Origin: Planctomycetia bacterium
Lineage (GTDB): Bacteria > Planctomycetota > Phycisphaerae > Phycisphaerales > SM1A02
Length of the DNA stretch: 5,693 bases
NCBI GenBank assembly: GCA_005804005.1
Contig: SYPI01000232.1
Coordinates: 1-5,693, forward strand
Reading direction: 5' to 3'
The position numbers were made by a program, and so were the translations under genes. Positions 1 through 5,693 of the stretch are shown piece after piece (the stretch's first letter is position 1; every line of letters starts with the position of its first letter). The notes below the pieces were generated by a model. The model saw only the letters and a program-made list of their open reading frames with translations. It was not told the origin of the DNA and searched no databases.

Positions 1-570
1 CAGGCAATGTCGGCCAAGTCGGTGCGGCTCAACGCGTGCCGTTGCATCGCCATCGACGCCGCTGAACTCAACTCGGCCCACCAGCAGGTCGGCAACAAGG
101 CGGCCATTTCCGGGCACGCGGTGTGGACGCTGATCTGCTCGATCGTGGCCACGCACGGCTCACGCGTGAGTCACATTCGGCTGGCTCTGGATCGCCAAGG
201 TGGCCGCATCCGTTACATGAGCGACATTCGGAACAACCTCCCGGACTGGTCGATTCAGGTGCTGCAGGAAGATGAGTCGGGCAGCCGCTACCTGCTGCGC
301 GCCACGCTCAACGGGGCGCCGCGCACCATTTCGCTCACTTTCGAATCTCGTTCAGAAGAGCGCCACCTGCCCATCGCCCTGGCTTCCATGGTCGCCAAGT
401 ACACGCGCGAACTCTGGATGGCCCGCATGAACTCGTTCTTTGGGGCAAGAATCCCCGGACTGGTGCCCACCGCCGGGTATGTAAAGGATGGGCGGCGTTT
501 CGTCAGTGAGATCGAGCCGGAACTGGCCCGCTTGGGCACCGCCCGAGACACACTCATTCGCTCGGTTTGA
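1..570 (+). CDS. Divergent RNase HII-like protein, C-terminal part (5' end outside window)
   Basis: Seen: the frame is open from base 1 (codons for Q and A precede the first ATG at 7) to a TGA at 568-570, so the ATG at 7 is probably internal. Numbering from that Met, there is an LALDRQGGR segment (Asp62), then PIALASMVAKYTREL (122-136), then PTAGYVKDGRRF (154-165). Known: these match, in order, the central Asp motif, the ASI.AK..R(D) helix and the C-terminal P..GYP motif of RNase HII, which cleaves RNA in RNA-DNA hybrids and at ribonucleotides embedded in DNA. The N-terminal D-E-A-G motif would lie upstream of the window. Oddities: Glu135 stands where classical RNase HII has Asp after the Arg, and Glu117/118 lie where another catalytic Asp is expected. 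From memory, a long divergent RNase HII-like family of this form occurs in planctomycetes, usually annotated as hypothetical. The fold assignment is fairly sure; catalytic activity is inferred. Confidence 0.72.
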   Translation, partial: QAMSAKSVRLNACRCIAIDAAELNSAHQQVGNKAAISGHAVWTLICSIVATHGSRVSHIRLALDRQGGRIRYMSDIRNNLPDWSIQVLQEDESGSRYLLRATLNGAPRTISLTFESRSEERHLPIALASMVAKYTRELWMARMNSFFGARIPGLVPTAGYVKDGRRFVSEIEPELARLGTARDTLIRSV

Positions 571-584
571 ATTGCCCAGCGCAC

Positions 585-613
585 TTGAAACGCGCCCGAA
601 TGGGCGCTAGGTT
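585..613 (+). promoter_or_regulatory. Possible sigma70-type promoter for the EF-G gene
   Basis: TTGAAA at 585-590 resembles a -35 box. After exactly 17 nt, TAGGTT at 608-613 resembles a -10 box, keeping T1, A2 and T6 of TATAAT. A start near 620 would give a leader of roughly 60 nt before the ATG at 679. The -10 match is only three of six, so this is a weak call made by eye. Confidence 0.3.
592..607. terminator. Short GC hairpin after the RNase HII-like gene
   Basis: GCGCCC (592-597) and GGGCGC (602-607) pair perfectly around a GAAT loop, 21 nt after the upstream stop codon. No T-tract follows (TAGGTTACGG), so it is not a textbook intrinsic terminator. Such hairpins are easily formed in GC-rich DNA. 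It could end the upstream transcript, or be an operator-like dyad, because it also fills the spacer of a possible promoter (585-613). Confidence 0.35.
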
Positions 614-678
614 ACGGGACTCCCCACGGTTCGGAAATCAGATTCAGCCCCCACGCTAGGGGCGGGAAACCAAGCATC

Positions 679-2793
679 ATGGCCACTGACCTGACCAAAG
701 TCCGCAACATCGGCATCTGCGCCCACATCGACGCTGGCAAGACCACCGTCACTGAGCGCATCCTCTTCTACACCGGCAAGATCCACAAGATGGGCGAGGT
801 GCATCACGGCACCGCAACCATGGACAGCCTGCAGGAAGAGCAGGAGCGGGGCATCACCATCCAGTCGGCGGCCACCACCTGCCCGTGGACTATTGGTGAC
901 ACCGAATACAAGGTCAACCTGATCGATACCCCAGGCCACGTGGACTTCACCATCGAAGTGGAGCGCTCGCTGCGCGTTCTCGACGGCGCGGTGGCGGTGT
1001 TCGACGGCAAGGAAGGCGTGGAGGCTCAGTCGGAGACGGTCTGGCGCCAGGCCGACCGCTACGGTGTGCCGCGCATCTGCCTGATCAACAAGATGGACAA
1101 GCTTGGCGCCGACTTCGAATACTCCTTCAACTCCATCAAGACCCGCCTCGGCGCAAACGCCATCGCCATTCAGATTCCGGTCGGTCAGGGCAACGACTTC
1201 GAGGGCCTTATCGACCTCATGAACATGCGGGCCCGTTACTGGTCGAGCGAAAACCACGGCTCGGTCATCGTCGAGAAGGATGTCCCCGAGCACCTGCGCG
1301 CCAAGGCCGAGGAGTGGCGGCACACCATGATCGAGCGCATCTGCGAACTCGATGACTCGCTGATGGAGAAGTATGTCCACGATCCGTCCACCATCACCGT
1401 GCCGCAACTGATGGCCGCCCTGCGTCAGGCCACTATTCAGCAGCGGGCATTCCCGGTGCTGGTCGGCTCAGCGCTGAAGTATGTCGGTATTCAGAAGGTT
1501 CTCAACGCCGCGGTGCATTTCCTGCCCTGCCCGACGGAGCGCCCCGATGTGCAAGGAGTCGATCGCAAGGACCCGGACAAGAAGCTCAGCCGTCCGCACA
1601 GCGAAGACGCCCCGTTCAGCGCTCTGGTCTTCAAGGTGGTGGCCGACATCGCTGGCACCCTGACTTACCTGCGCATTTACTCCGGCAAGTTGGCCAAGGG
1701 TTCGCGGGTGATGAACCCAACCAACGGCCGCACCGAGAATGTCAGCCGTCTGTACGAAATGCACGCCGGCGACCGCGACGCGCTCGAAGAGACCGGCGCT
1801 GGCCAGATCGTGGCGGTAGTCGGCTTGAAGGATTCCTTCACCGGCGACACGCTGTGCGACCCTGATCACCCAATCATTCTGGAGCGCATGGTGTTCCCCG
1901 AGCCGGTTATCTCGATGTCTATCGAGCCCAACACCGCCGATGACAAGAAGAAGCTCAGCGAGGCGCTGACCACCATCCGCCGCGAAGATCCGTCGTTCCG
2001 CACCAACTTCAATGATGAGACCGGCGAGACCATCATCAGCGGCATGGGTGAGTTGCATCTGGAAATCATCAAGAACAAGCTGGTGCGCGACATGAAGGTC
2101 GGCGTGACGGTCGGCAAGCCTCGCGTGGCTTACCGCGAGACCATCACCGGCAGCGCCAAGAAGGTGCGCGGACTCTTCAAGAAGCAGACCGGCGGACGCG
2201 GCCAGTACGGCGATGCGGTGGTCGATGTGGCCCCAATCACCCCCGAGGAGGCGGCCGCCGAGGAGATCGTCCTCAAGGATGGCGTGGCCTTCGTCGACGG
2301 CATCGCTGGCGGCGTGATTCCCCGCGAGTTCATTCCCAGCGTCGAGTACGGCATTCGTCAGGCGGCCGCCAGCGGCATTCTTGGTGGCTACCCGGTCATC
2401 AATGTGCGGGTGGAACTGGTTTACGGCTCCTACCACGATGTCGACTCCAGCCAGATCGCCTTCGAACAGGCTGGCGCGCTGGCCTTCCGCGAAGCCTGCC
2501 ACAAGGCTGGCCTGGCCCTGCTTGAGCCGATCATGAAGCTGGTGGTCACCACTCCTGACGACTTCTTCGGCAATGTCTCGGGTGACATCGCCAGCCGTCG
2601 CGGCCACATTCTGGACAGCGAACTGCGCGGCGTGGTTCGCTTGATCACCGCCGAGGTGCCGCTGTCGGAGTTGTTCGGCTACACCACCTCGCTGCGGTCG
2701 ATGACCCAGGGCCGTGCTTCGAGCAGCATGGAACCAGCCACCTACCGCATCATGCCGGATCGCCTCAAGGACGAAGTGCTCGCTGAGAAGTAG
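679..2793 (+). CDS. fusA: Elongation factor G (translocation GTPase)
   Basis: EF-G is the cytoplasmic GTPase that drives tRNA-mRNA translocation on the ribosome and, with ribosome recycling factor, splits post-termination ribosomes. All G-domain motifs are present: AHIDAGKTT (15-23), switch I ending RGITI (57-61), DTPGHVDF (83-90, catalytic His87), NKMDK (137-141) and GSALK (263-267). Later domains are complete: [10 protein letters not shown] (454-463, domain III), GGRGQYG (505-511) and GSYHDVDSS (583-591) in domain IV, and [10 protein letters not shown] (635-644) and MTQGRA (675-680) in domain V. The length of 704 aa is normal. The start at 679 gives the expected short N-terminus before [13 protein letters not shown]. 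The Shine-Dalgarno is weak (GGGA at 664-667, or AGGGG further away at 658-662). The switch-I wording ([19 protein letters not shown]) recalls planctomycete and spd-type EF-Gs. It is not next to rpsL, rpsG or tuf here, so it may be one of several EF-G paralogues. Confidence 0.97.
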   Translation: MATDLTKVRNIGICAHIDAGKTTVTERILFYTGKIHKMGEVHHGTATMDSLQEEQERGITIQSAATTCPWTIGDTEYKVNLIDTPGHVDFTIEVERSLRVLDGAVAVFDGKEGVEAQSETVWRQADRYGVPRICLINKMDKLGADFEYSFNSIKTRLGANAIAIQIPVGQGNDFEGLIDLMNMRARYWSSENHGSVIVEKDVPEHLRAKAEEWRHTMIERICELDDSLMEKYVHDPSTITVPQLMAALRQATIQQRAFPVLVGSALKYVGIQKVLNAAVHFLPCPTERPDVQGVDRKDPDKKLSRPHSEDAPFSALVFKVVADIAGTLTYLRIYSGKLAKGSRVMNPTNGRTENVSRLYEMHAGDRDALEETGAGQIVAVVGLKDSFTGDTLCDPDHPIILERMVFPEPVISMSIEPNTADDKKKLSEALTTIRREDPSFRTNFNDETGETIISGMGELHLEIIKNKLVRDMKVGVTVGKPRVAYRETITGSAKKVRGLFKKQTGGRGQYGDAVVDVAPITPEEAAAEEIVLKDGVAFVDGIAGGVIPREFIPSVEYGIRQAAASGILGGYPVINVRVELVYGSYHDVDSSQIAFEQAGALAFREACHKAGLALLEPIMKLVVTTPDDFFGNVSGDIASRRGHILDSELRGVVRLITAEVPLSELFGYTTSLRSMTQGRASSSMEPATYRIMPDRLKDEVLAEK

Positions 2794-2814
2794 TCGGCCG
2801 CGCGGCAGGGTGTT

Positions 2815-2837
2815 GCGCGGGCGCGTCGGACCCGCGC
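2815..2837. repeat. Small inverted repeat between fusA and ribD
   Basis: GCGCGGG (2815-2821) and CCCGCGC (2831-2837) are perfect complements around a 9-nt loop. A separate 10-bp palindrome, GCCGCGCGGC, lies at 2797-2806. No T-run follows either. They could weakly attenuate read-through from fusA, but in a gap this GC-rich such dyads may be chance. The rest of the 72-nt gap shows only the ribD ribosome binding site. Confidence 0.3.
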
Positions 2838-2851
2838 CTGCGGCACAACTT

Positions 2852-2855
2852 AGGA
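2852..2855 (+). promoter_or_regulatory. Ribosome binding site supporting the ribD start at 2866
   Basis: AGGA at 2852-2855 sits 10 nt before the ATG at 2866. This supports that start over the in-frame ATG at 2914, which would remove part of the first conserved helix. An ATG overlapping the site at 2855 is in another frame and gives only a short ORF. Confidence 0.45.
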
Positions 2856-2865
2856 TGAGCGCCCA

Positions 2866-3972
2866 ATGGGCTCGGCTGCCGTCACCCTGGCTGAATCCGC
2901 CATCGTCGCCCACATGGACGCGGCCGCGCGCCTAGCCATTCGTGGCCACGGCGGCGCTGAACCCAATCCGATGGTGGGCTGCATCGTGCTCGACTCGCGA
3001 GGCAAGATTGCTGGCTGGGGATTTCACGCCCGCTGCGGCGGCGCCCATGCTGAGGTTGAAGCGTTGCGACGAGCCGGCTCGCGCGCGCGCGGCGGCACAG
3101 CGGTGGTGACGCTCGAGCCGTGCAATCACTTTGGCAAGACCGGGCCGTGCACGCAGGCCCTGCAACAAGCGGAGATTGCCCAGGTGATTTTCGGCGTCAG
3201 CGACCCACACCCGCATGCACAGGGCGGCGCCGGGGCGTTGCGCCAGTGGGGCATTGAGGTGAGCCAGTTCGCCACGCCACTGTGCCGAGCACTAGCGGGC
3301 CCCTTCCTGCACCGCACTCTCAGCGGGCTGCCGTGGGTTGTGGCAAAGTGGGCGCAGACCATCGATGGTCGCATCGATAGATTCGCAGCCACCTCGCGGT
3401 GGATCTCCTCGGCGCGTTCGCGCGGGATGGTGCATCGTGAACGAGGCCGGGTGGATGCCATTCTCACCGGGATCGGCACGGTGCTGGCTGATGATCCGCG
3501 ACTCACCGCGCGGGCCAGTTCGCGGAGGCGTCGGCCGATTCGCGTGGTGTGGGATCCGGACTTGGCCATGCCGCCGGGGGCAGCGATGCTGGCATCAGCA
3601 GAGGAGGCGCCTGTGCTGATCGCCTGCAGCGCGGCAACCGCCGGGAAGGCCGCGCCGCTGGTGGCACGCGGGGCCACGATCATTGAGTGCGCGCGCGGGG
3701 CGGAGGGGCTCAGGCAGTTGCTCGGTTCGCTCTCGGCGCGGCACCACGTTGCCACCTTGCTGGTCGAAGCGGGCCAGGGGCTCACTTCGCGGCTCCTTGA
3801 AGCCGACCTAGTGAACGAACTGTGGACCTTCACTGCGCCGATCGAAGCGCGCGAGTGCCCTACTGCTCAGCAGCGCTGGGCCCCAGCAGTACCCGGTGGA
3901 TTTCAGTTGGTGGACCAGCGGCTTCGGGGTGGCGACACCGTGACGCGCTACCGCCGCACTTTGCCGCAGTGA
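2866..3972 (+). CDS. ribD: Bifunctional riboflavin biosynthesis protein RibD (deaminase/reductase)
   Basis: RibD carries out two consecutive steps of riboflavin synthesis in the cytoplasm: zinc-dependent deamination of the diaminopyrimidinone ribosyl phosphate, then NADPH-dependent reduction of its ribose. The N-terminal deaminase domain (about 1-145) has PNPMVGCIV (33-41), HAEVEAL (61-67, zinc ligand His61, proton-shuttle Glu63) and TLEPCNHFGKTGPC (82-95, zinc ligands Cys86 and Cys95). The C-terminal reductase domain (about 147-368) has VAKWAQTIDGRID (159-171), SRWIS (177-181) and GIGTVLADDPRLTAR (202-216). The motif usually written VEGG near the C-terminus is VEAG here (300-303). The length of 368 aa is typical. 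It starts 72 nt after fusA on the same strand and could be co-transcribed. No other rib gene or FMN riboswitch is visible. It faces the DUF4340 gene across a shared hairpin. Confidence 0.96.
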   Translation: MGSAAVTLAESAIVAHMDAAARLAIRGHGGAEPNPMVGCIVLDSRGKIAGWGFHARCGGAHAEVEALRRAGSRARGGTAVVTLEPCNHFGKTGPCTQALQQAEIAQVIFGVSDPHPHAQGGAGALRQWGIEVSQFATPLCRALAGPFLHRTLSGLPWVVAKWAQTIDGRIDRFAATSRWISSARSRGMVHRERGRVDAILTGIGTVLADDPRLTARASSRRRRPIRVVWDPDLAMPPGAAMLASAEEAPVLIACSAATAGKAAPLVARGATIIECARGAEGLRQLLGSLSARHHVATLLVEAGQGLTSRLLEADLVNELWTFTAPIEARECPTAQQRWAPAVPGGFQLVDQRLRGGDTVTRYRRTLPQ

Positions 3973-3987
3973 CCCTGCGGACTCAGG

Positions 3988-4036
3988 CGTTTCTGCGTGG
4001 ATAGTGCCCGGGTTGGGCGCTTTCCACGCAGAAACG
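3988..4036. terminator. Bidirectional terminator-like hairpin between convergent genes
   Basis: A 14-bp perfect inverted repeat has arms CGTTTCTGCGTGGA (3988-4001) and TCCACGCAGAAACG (4023-4036). Inside it, after one mismatch, AGTGCCC (4003-4009) pairs with GGGCGCT (4015-4021) through seven pairs including one G-T wobble, leaving a 5-nt loop. It starts 15 nt after the ribD stop and ends 19 nt before the DUF4340 stop, so it is placed almost symmetrically between the two converging genes. Neither side has a clear T-tract, so it would be a non-canonical intrinsic terminator or an mRNA 3'-end stabiliser. The pairing is certain; the function is inferred from position. Confidence 0.75.
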
Positions 4037-4055
4037 GAGAGAACGCACCGACGGC

Positions 4056-5438
4056 TCAGTGGGCTAGGAGTCGCTCCAGCGATTCGCCCCACTGCGGGTC
4101 GAACACCCGCAGCAATCCATCGCCGGCATCGATCGCCCACTTTCCGCCTGGGATCTCCTCGTGCGAAATGCGCAGCGTGGCCGCGGGCTTCGAGTCCAAG
4201 CCGAGCAGTGTCACGGTGGCCATGAGCAACTTCTCCGGCGCGGAGCCGAGTTCAAACCCGCTGGCCTTCGCCGTGCAGAGTTTCTCAAGCAACCGATTCG
4301 GGATATCGCTCGGCAACTCGCGCGGCTGGGGCATCGGCACCCACGAACTCTCCAGCAACCAGGATTCGCCCTTGCGGCCCAGTTTGATTTCCTTGCCGTT
4401 GGCCATCACCACCTGCATCCCAGTCACATCCGCCACGGCCACCCCACTCGCCCTTGCATCAATCAGCTGACTCAGGTCGGGCAGCAGGCTGGCGATGGTC
4501 GGGCCGTCCAACTCCAGCACGGAGTTCAGGCCGCGAATCATGGCGAAGCGGTCGGGAGAACCAGTGAGCAACTGGGTGCCTAGCAGTACTCCCTCAATGC
4601 GCTTCTGGCTGCTCACTACTCCGTTGTTCACCGTGCGCTGCGTCGACTCCACCTCTATGGCCGCCACCGGATTGTCAAGCCCGAATGCCGCCACACTCTC
4701 GGGGTTGTCGACTACAAACCCAGTCACCGCGGCACCGCCCAGCGCCTCGAGCAACCTCAGAACCCCCTCCTGATCGGCTCGGGTGCGCACCGGCCGCTCC
4801 ATCCGCCAGACCGATCCATCTCGCACCACTTCCAATGCGATGCGCTTGTCGCTGCGCGCATCGAGCGCCTCAACGGACACGCGATCGGCATCCACATCGG
4901 CGCGCTCGAATAGCGCACGGCGCCGCCATTGCCGCTCATCGGCCGACAGCGCCAATTCATGCAGCGCGGCCATGGTGCGGTGAGCCCCTGGCTCGCCATT
5001 CATGCGAACCCAGGCGCGGCCCGCGCTGATGCGGTGGCCGAGCGCGAAGCGGAACTCCTTACTCCCAGCCCTAAAGAGCACCTCAGGTGCGCCTTCGGCC
5101 AGCCCGAGCGCCCGCGCCTCATCGCTCCCGGTGAAGTCAACGCCTCCCTCGGACTGCAAGCCCAACGCGGCGTCGATCAGTTGACGAATCGCCATCGGTT
5201 CAACTTGAACCGCTATCGGCTTGGTCTGTCGCCATGCCGGTCCGGTTCGTTCAAACACCAGAGGCTCGCCACGGCCGCGGTTGATTTCGATTCGGTCTAC
5301 CGAGTCAGCCGCTGGTGGCTGCCAGACGAGTGGCGCAACCGGGACGGTTCCACTGCTGACGACCACCTCCAATGCTGCCCACGCCACCACCGCCAGCAGG
5401 GCGACGACCCACGCCAACAGGACGGTGCGCCACCTCAT
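4056..5438 (-). CDS. Membrane-anchored DUF4340 domain protein, partner of GldG-like ABC component
   Basis: A 460-aa protein starting at the ATG at 5436-5438. Residues 5-27 form one hydrophobic membrane segment preceded by MRWR, so the bulk is probably periplasmic. The family, DUF4340, has no established biochemical function; members commonly sit beside GldG-type ABC-transporter auxiliary genes. Seen: three related units of about 140-150 residues. Each has a paired-strand start, a Trp (69, 211, 360), a helix rich in Leu, and a GL motif about 42-53 residues later (112-113, 253-254, 413-414). The second unit reads VWRMERP then FGLDNP; the third has LLGLDSKP. Start choice: GGAGG lies 8 nt upstream, and the ATG overlaps the upstream stop as ATGA; a longer in-frame ORF to 5519 would read back into the upstream gene and is rejected. 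The tight overlap suggests translational coupling. Family assignment is fairly sure; any transport or motility role is inference. Confidence 0.82.
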   Translation of the reverse strand: MRWRTVLLAWVVALLAVVAWAALEVVVSSGTVPVAPLVWQPPAADSVDRIEINRGRGEPLVFERTGPAWRQTKPIAVQVEPMAIRQLIDAALGLQSEGGVDFTGSDEARALGLAEGAPEVLFRAGSKEFRFALGHRISAGRAWVRMNGEPGAHRTMAALHELALSADERQWRRRALFERADVDADRVSVEALDARSDKRIALEVVRDGSVWRMERPVRTRADQEGVLRLLEALGGAAVTGFVVDNPESVAAFGLDNPVAAIEVESTQRTVNNGVVSSQKRIEGVLLGTQLLTGSPDRFAMIRGLNSVLELDGPTIASLLPDLSQLIDARASGVAVADVTGMQVVMANGKEIKLGRKGESWLLESSWVPMPQPRELPSDIPNRLLEKLCTAKASGFELGSAPEKLLMATVTLLGLDSKPAATLRISHEEIPGGKWAIDAGDGLLRVFDPQWGESLERLLAH

Positions 5439-5693
5439 GGGTTGTGCCTCCGCCAGCGGATGCGCCAGCCGGTCACGCCCAGCGACACCGGCACCAGCAC
5501 GATCAGCGCGAATGCCCACAGTTGCCGGGTCGACCCGCGCAGCGCGCCGACCCGGGCCACCTCGCCACCGGTGCCGCCGAATGCAACTTGATCGTCTTGC
5601 CCGGCCAGCCAGCGCACCGCCGCCAGCATCAGTTCGCGATTGCCCGGCGCGGCCAGAGTCTCGCGGCCAGAGATTGTCTGAGTGCGACTGGCC
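5435..5693 (-). CDS. GldG-like ABC transporter auxiliary protein, C-terminal end (5' end outside window)
   Basis: Only the last 85 or so codons are inside the window; the frame is open to the right edge and stops with TGA at 5437-5435. Reading in from the edge, the protein shows a GNRELMLAAVRWLAG segment (the Met codon is at 5629-5627), then an acidic/polar linker, then a final hydrophobic segment (LWAFALIVLVPVSLGVTGW) closed by a basic tail (RIRWRRHNP). NRE(L/F)-x-(L)-x-x-x-x-W-L followed by one terminal membrane helix is the typical end of GldG/uncharacterised ABC-transport proteins, whose main part lies outside the cytoplasm. The next gene (DUF4340) overlaps it by 4 nt, which matches the usual gene order for this family. 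The ATPase and permease genes would be expected beyond the window. The Met at 5629 is almost certainly internal. Family call is from a short segment plus context. Confidence 0.68.
   Translation of the reverse strand, partial: ASRTQTISGRETLAAPGNRELMLAAVRWLAGQDDQVAFGGTGGEVARVGALRGSTRQLWAFALIVLVPVSLGVTGWRIRWRRHNP
5447..5451 (-). promoter_or_regulatory. Strong Shine-Dalgarno fixing the DUF4340 gene start
   Basis: On the minus strand GGAGG is followed by 8 nt and then the ATG at 5438-5436. It is the best ribosome binding site in the window. It lies inside the last codons of the upstream gene, which supports the 4-nt overlapping start over the ATG at 5519. Confidence 0.75.

Noticed and set aside
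649..662. CCCC/GGGG mini-hairpin before the fusA start as a translation-control element
   Set aside because: The stem is only 4 bp with a 6-nt loop, too weak to support a regulatory call.
2851..2856. TAGGAT just before ribD as a -10 box for a near-leaderless transcript
   Set aside because: There is no -35-like sequence at the right distance, and the AGGA within it is better explained as the ribosome binding site.
1468..2913. A 481-codon open frame on the minus strand opposite fusA, with others at 607-1407 and 1866-2648
   Set aside because: They lie antisense to a full EF-G with every motif intact. They read as low-complexity His/Ala/Gly/Val-rich protein, the usual shadow of a GC-rich coding strand.
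3126..3833. A 235-codon minus-strand frame opposite ribD
   Set aside because: It is antisense to well-conserved RibD motifs, and its Arg/Ser/Ala-rich translation has no recognisable motif.
3997..4583. Plus-strand frames (3997-4470, 4161-4583, 4929-5591) opposite the DUF4340 and GldG-like genes
   Set aside because: The minus strand here has a strong ribosome binding site, a coupled start and coherent domains. The plus-strand translations are composition-driven shadows, and one starts inside the hairpin.
5439..5519. N-terminal extension of the DUF4340 protein to the ATG at 5519
   Set aside because: The extra 27 residues overlap the membrane-helix codons of the upstream gene and are not signal-like, whereas the ATG at 5438 has GGAGG 8 nt upstream and is followed at once by the membrane segment.
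5526..5537. 12-bp palindrome CGGGTCGACCCG
   Set aside because: It lies inside the GldG-like coding frame in very GC-rich sequence, with no second copy seen and no promoter nearby, so chance is the simplest explanation.

Overview
This is a GC-rich, compact bacterial chromosome segment. It holds five protein-coding genes, two of them cut by the window edges, and only three short intergenic gaps (108, 72 and 83 nt). I see no mobile element, CRISPR array, tRNA or rRNA. The gene content suggests Planctomycetota, possibly a Phycisphaerae-like lineage. The reasons are an RNase HII-like protein of a divergent type I associate with planctomycetes, an EF-G with the switch-I wording seen in planctomycete and spd-type EF-Gs, and a GldG/DUF4340 pair of the kind common in that phylum. 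This assignment is inference from protein flavour, not from a marker search.

Layout, left to right. Bases 1-570 (+) are the 3' part of a divergent RNase HII-like gene whose reading frame is open through base 1. The 108-nt gap 571-678 holds a perfect 6-bp hairpin that also fills the 17-nt spacer of a possible promoter. Bases 679-2793 (+) encode a complete elongation factor G of 704 aa. After 72 nt, 2866-3972 (+) encodes a complete bifunctional riboflavin-biosynthesis RibD of 368 aa. Between the convergent ribD and the next gene lies a very regular 49-nt hairpin (3988-4036, 14-bp perfect outer stem), most simply a shared bidirectional terminator. On the minus strand, 4056-5438 encodes a 460-aa membrane-anchored DUF4340 protein. 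It overlaps by 4 nt (ATGA) the end of a GldG-like ABC-transporter auxiliary gene that runs off the right edge (5435-5693).

The plus-strand genes are housekeeping: nucleic-acid maintenance, translation elongation and flavin synthesis. They are not an obvious pathway unit. The minus-strand pair is a translationally coupled operon end for an envelope ABC-type system. Its ATPase and permease genes would be expected beyond the right edge. Nothing here is convincing as a new defence or mobile system. The least-described items are the DUF4340/GldG pair, the divergent RNase HII-like protein, and the two dyads at 592-607 and 3988-4036.
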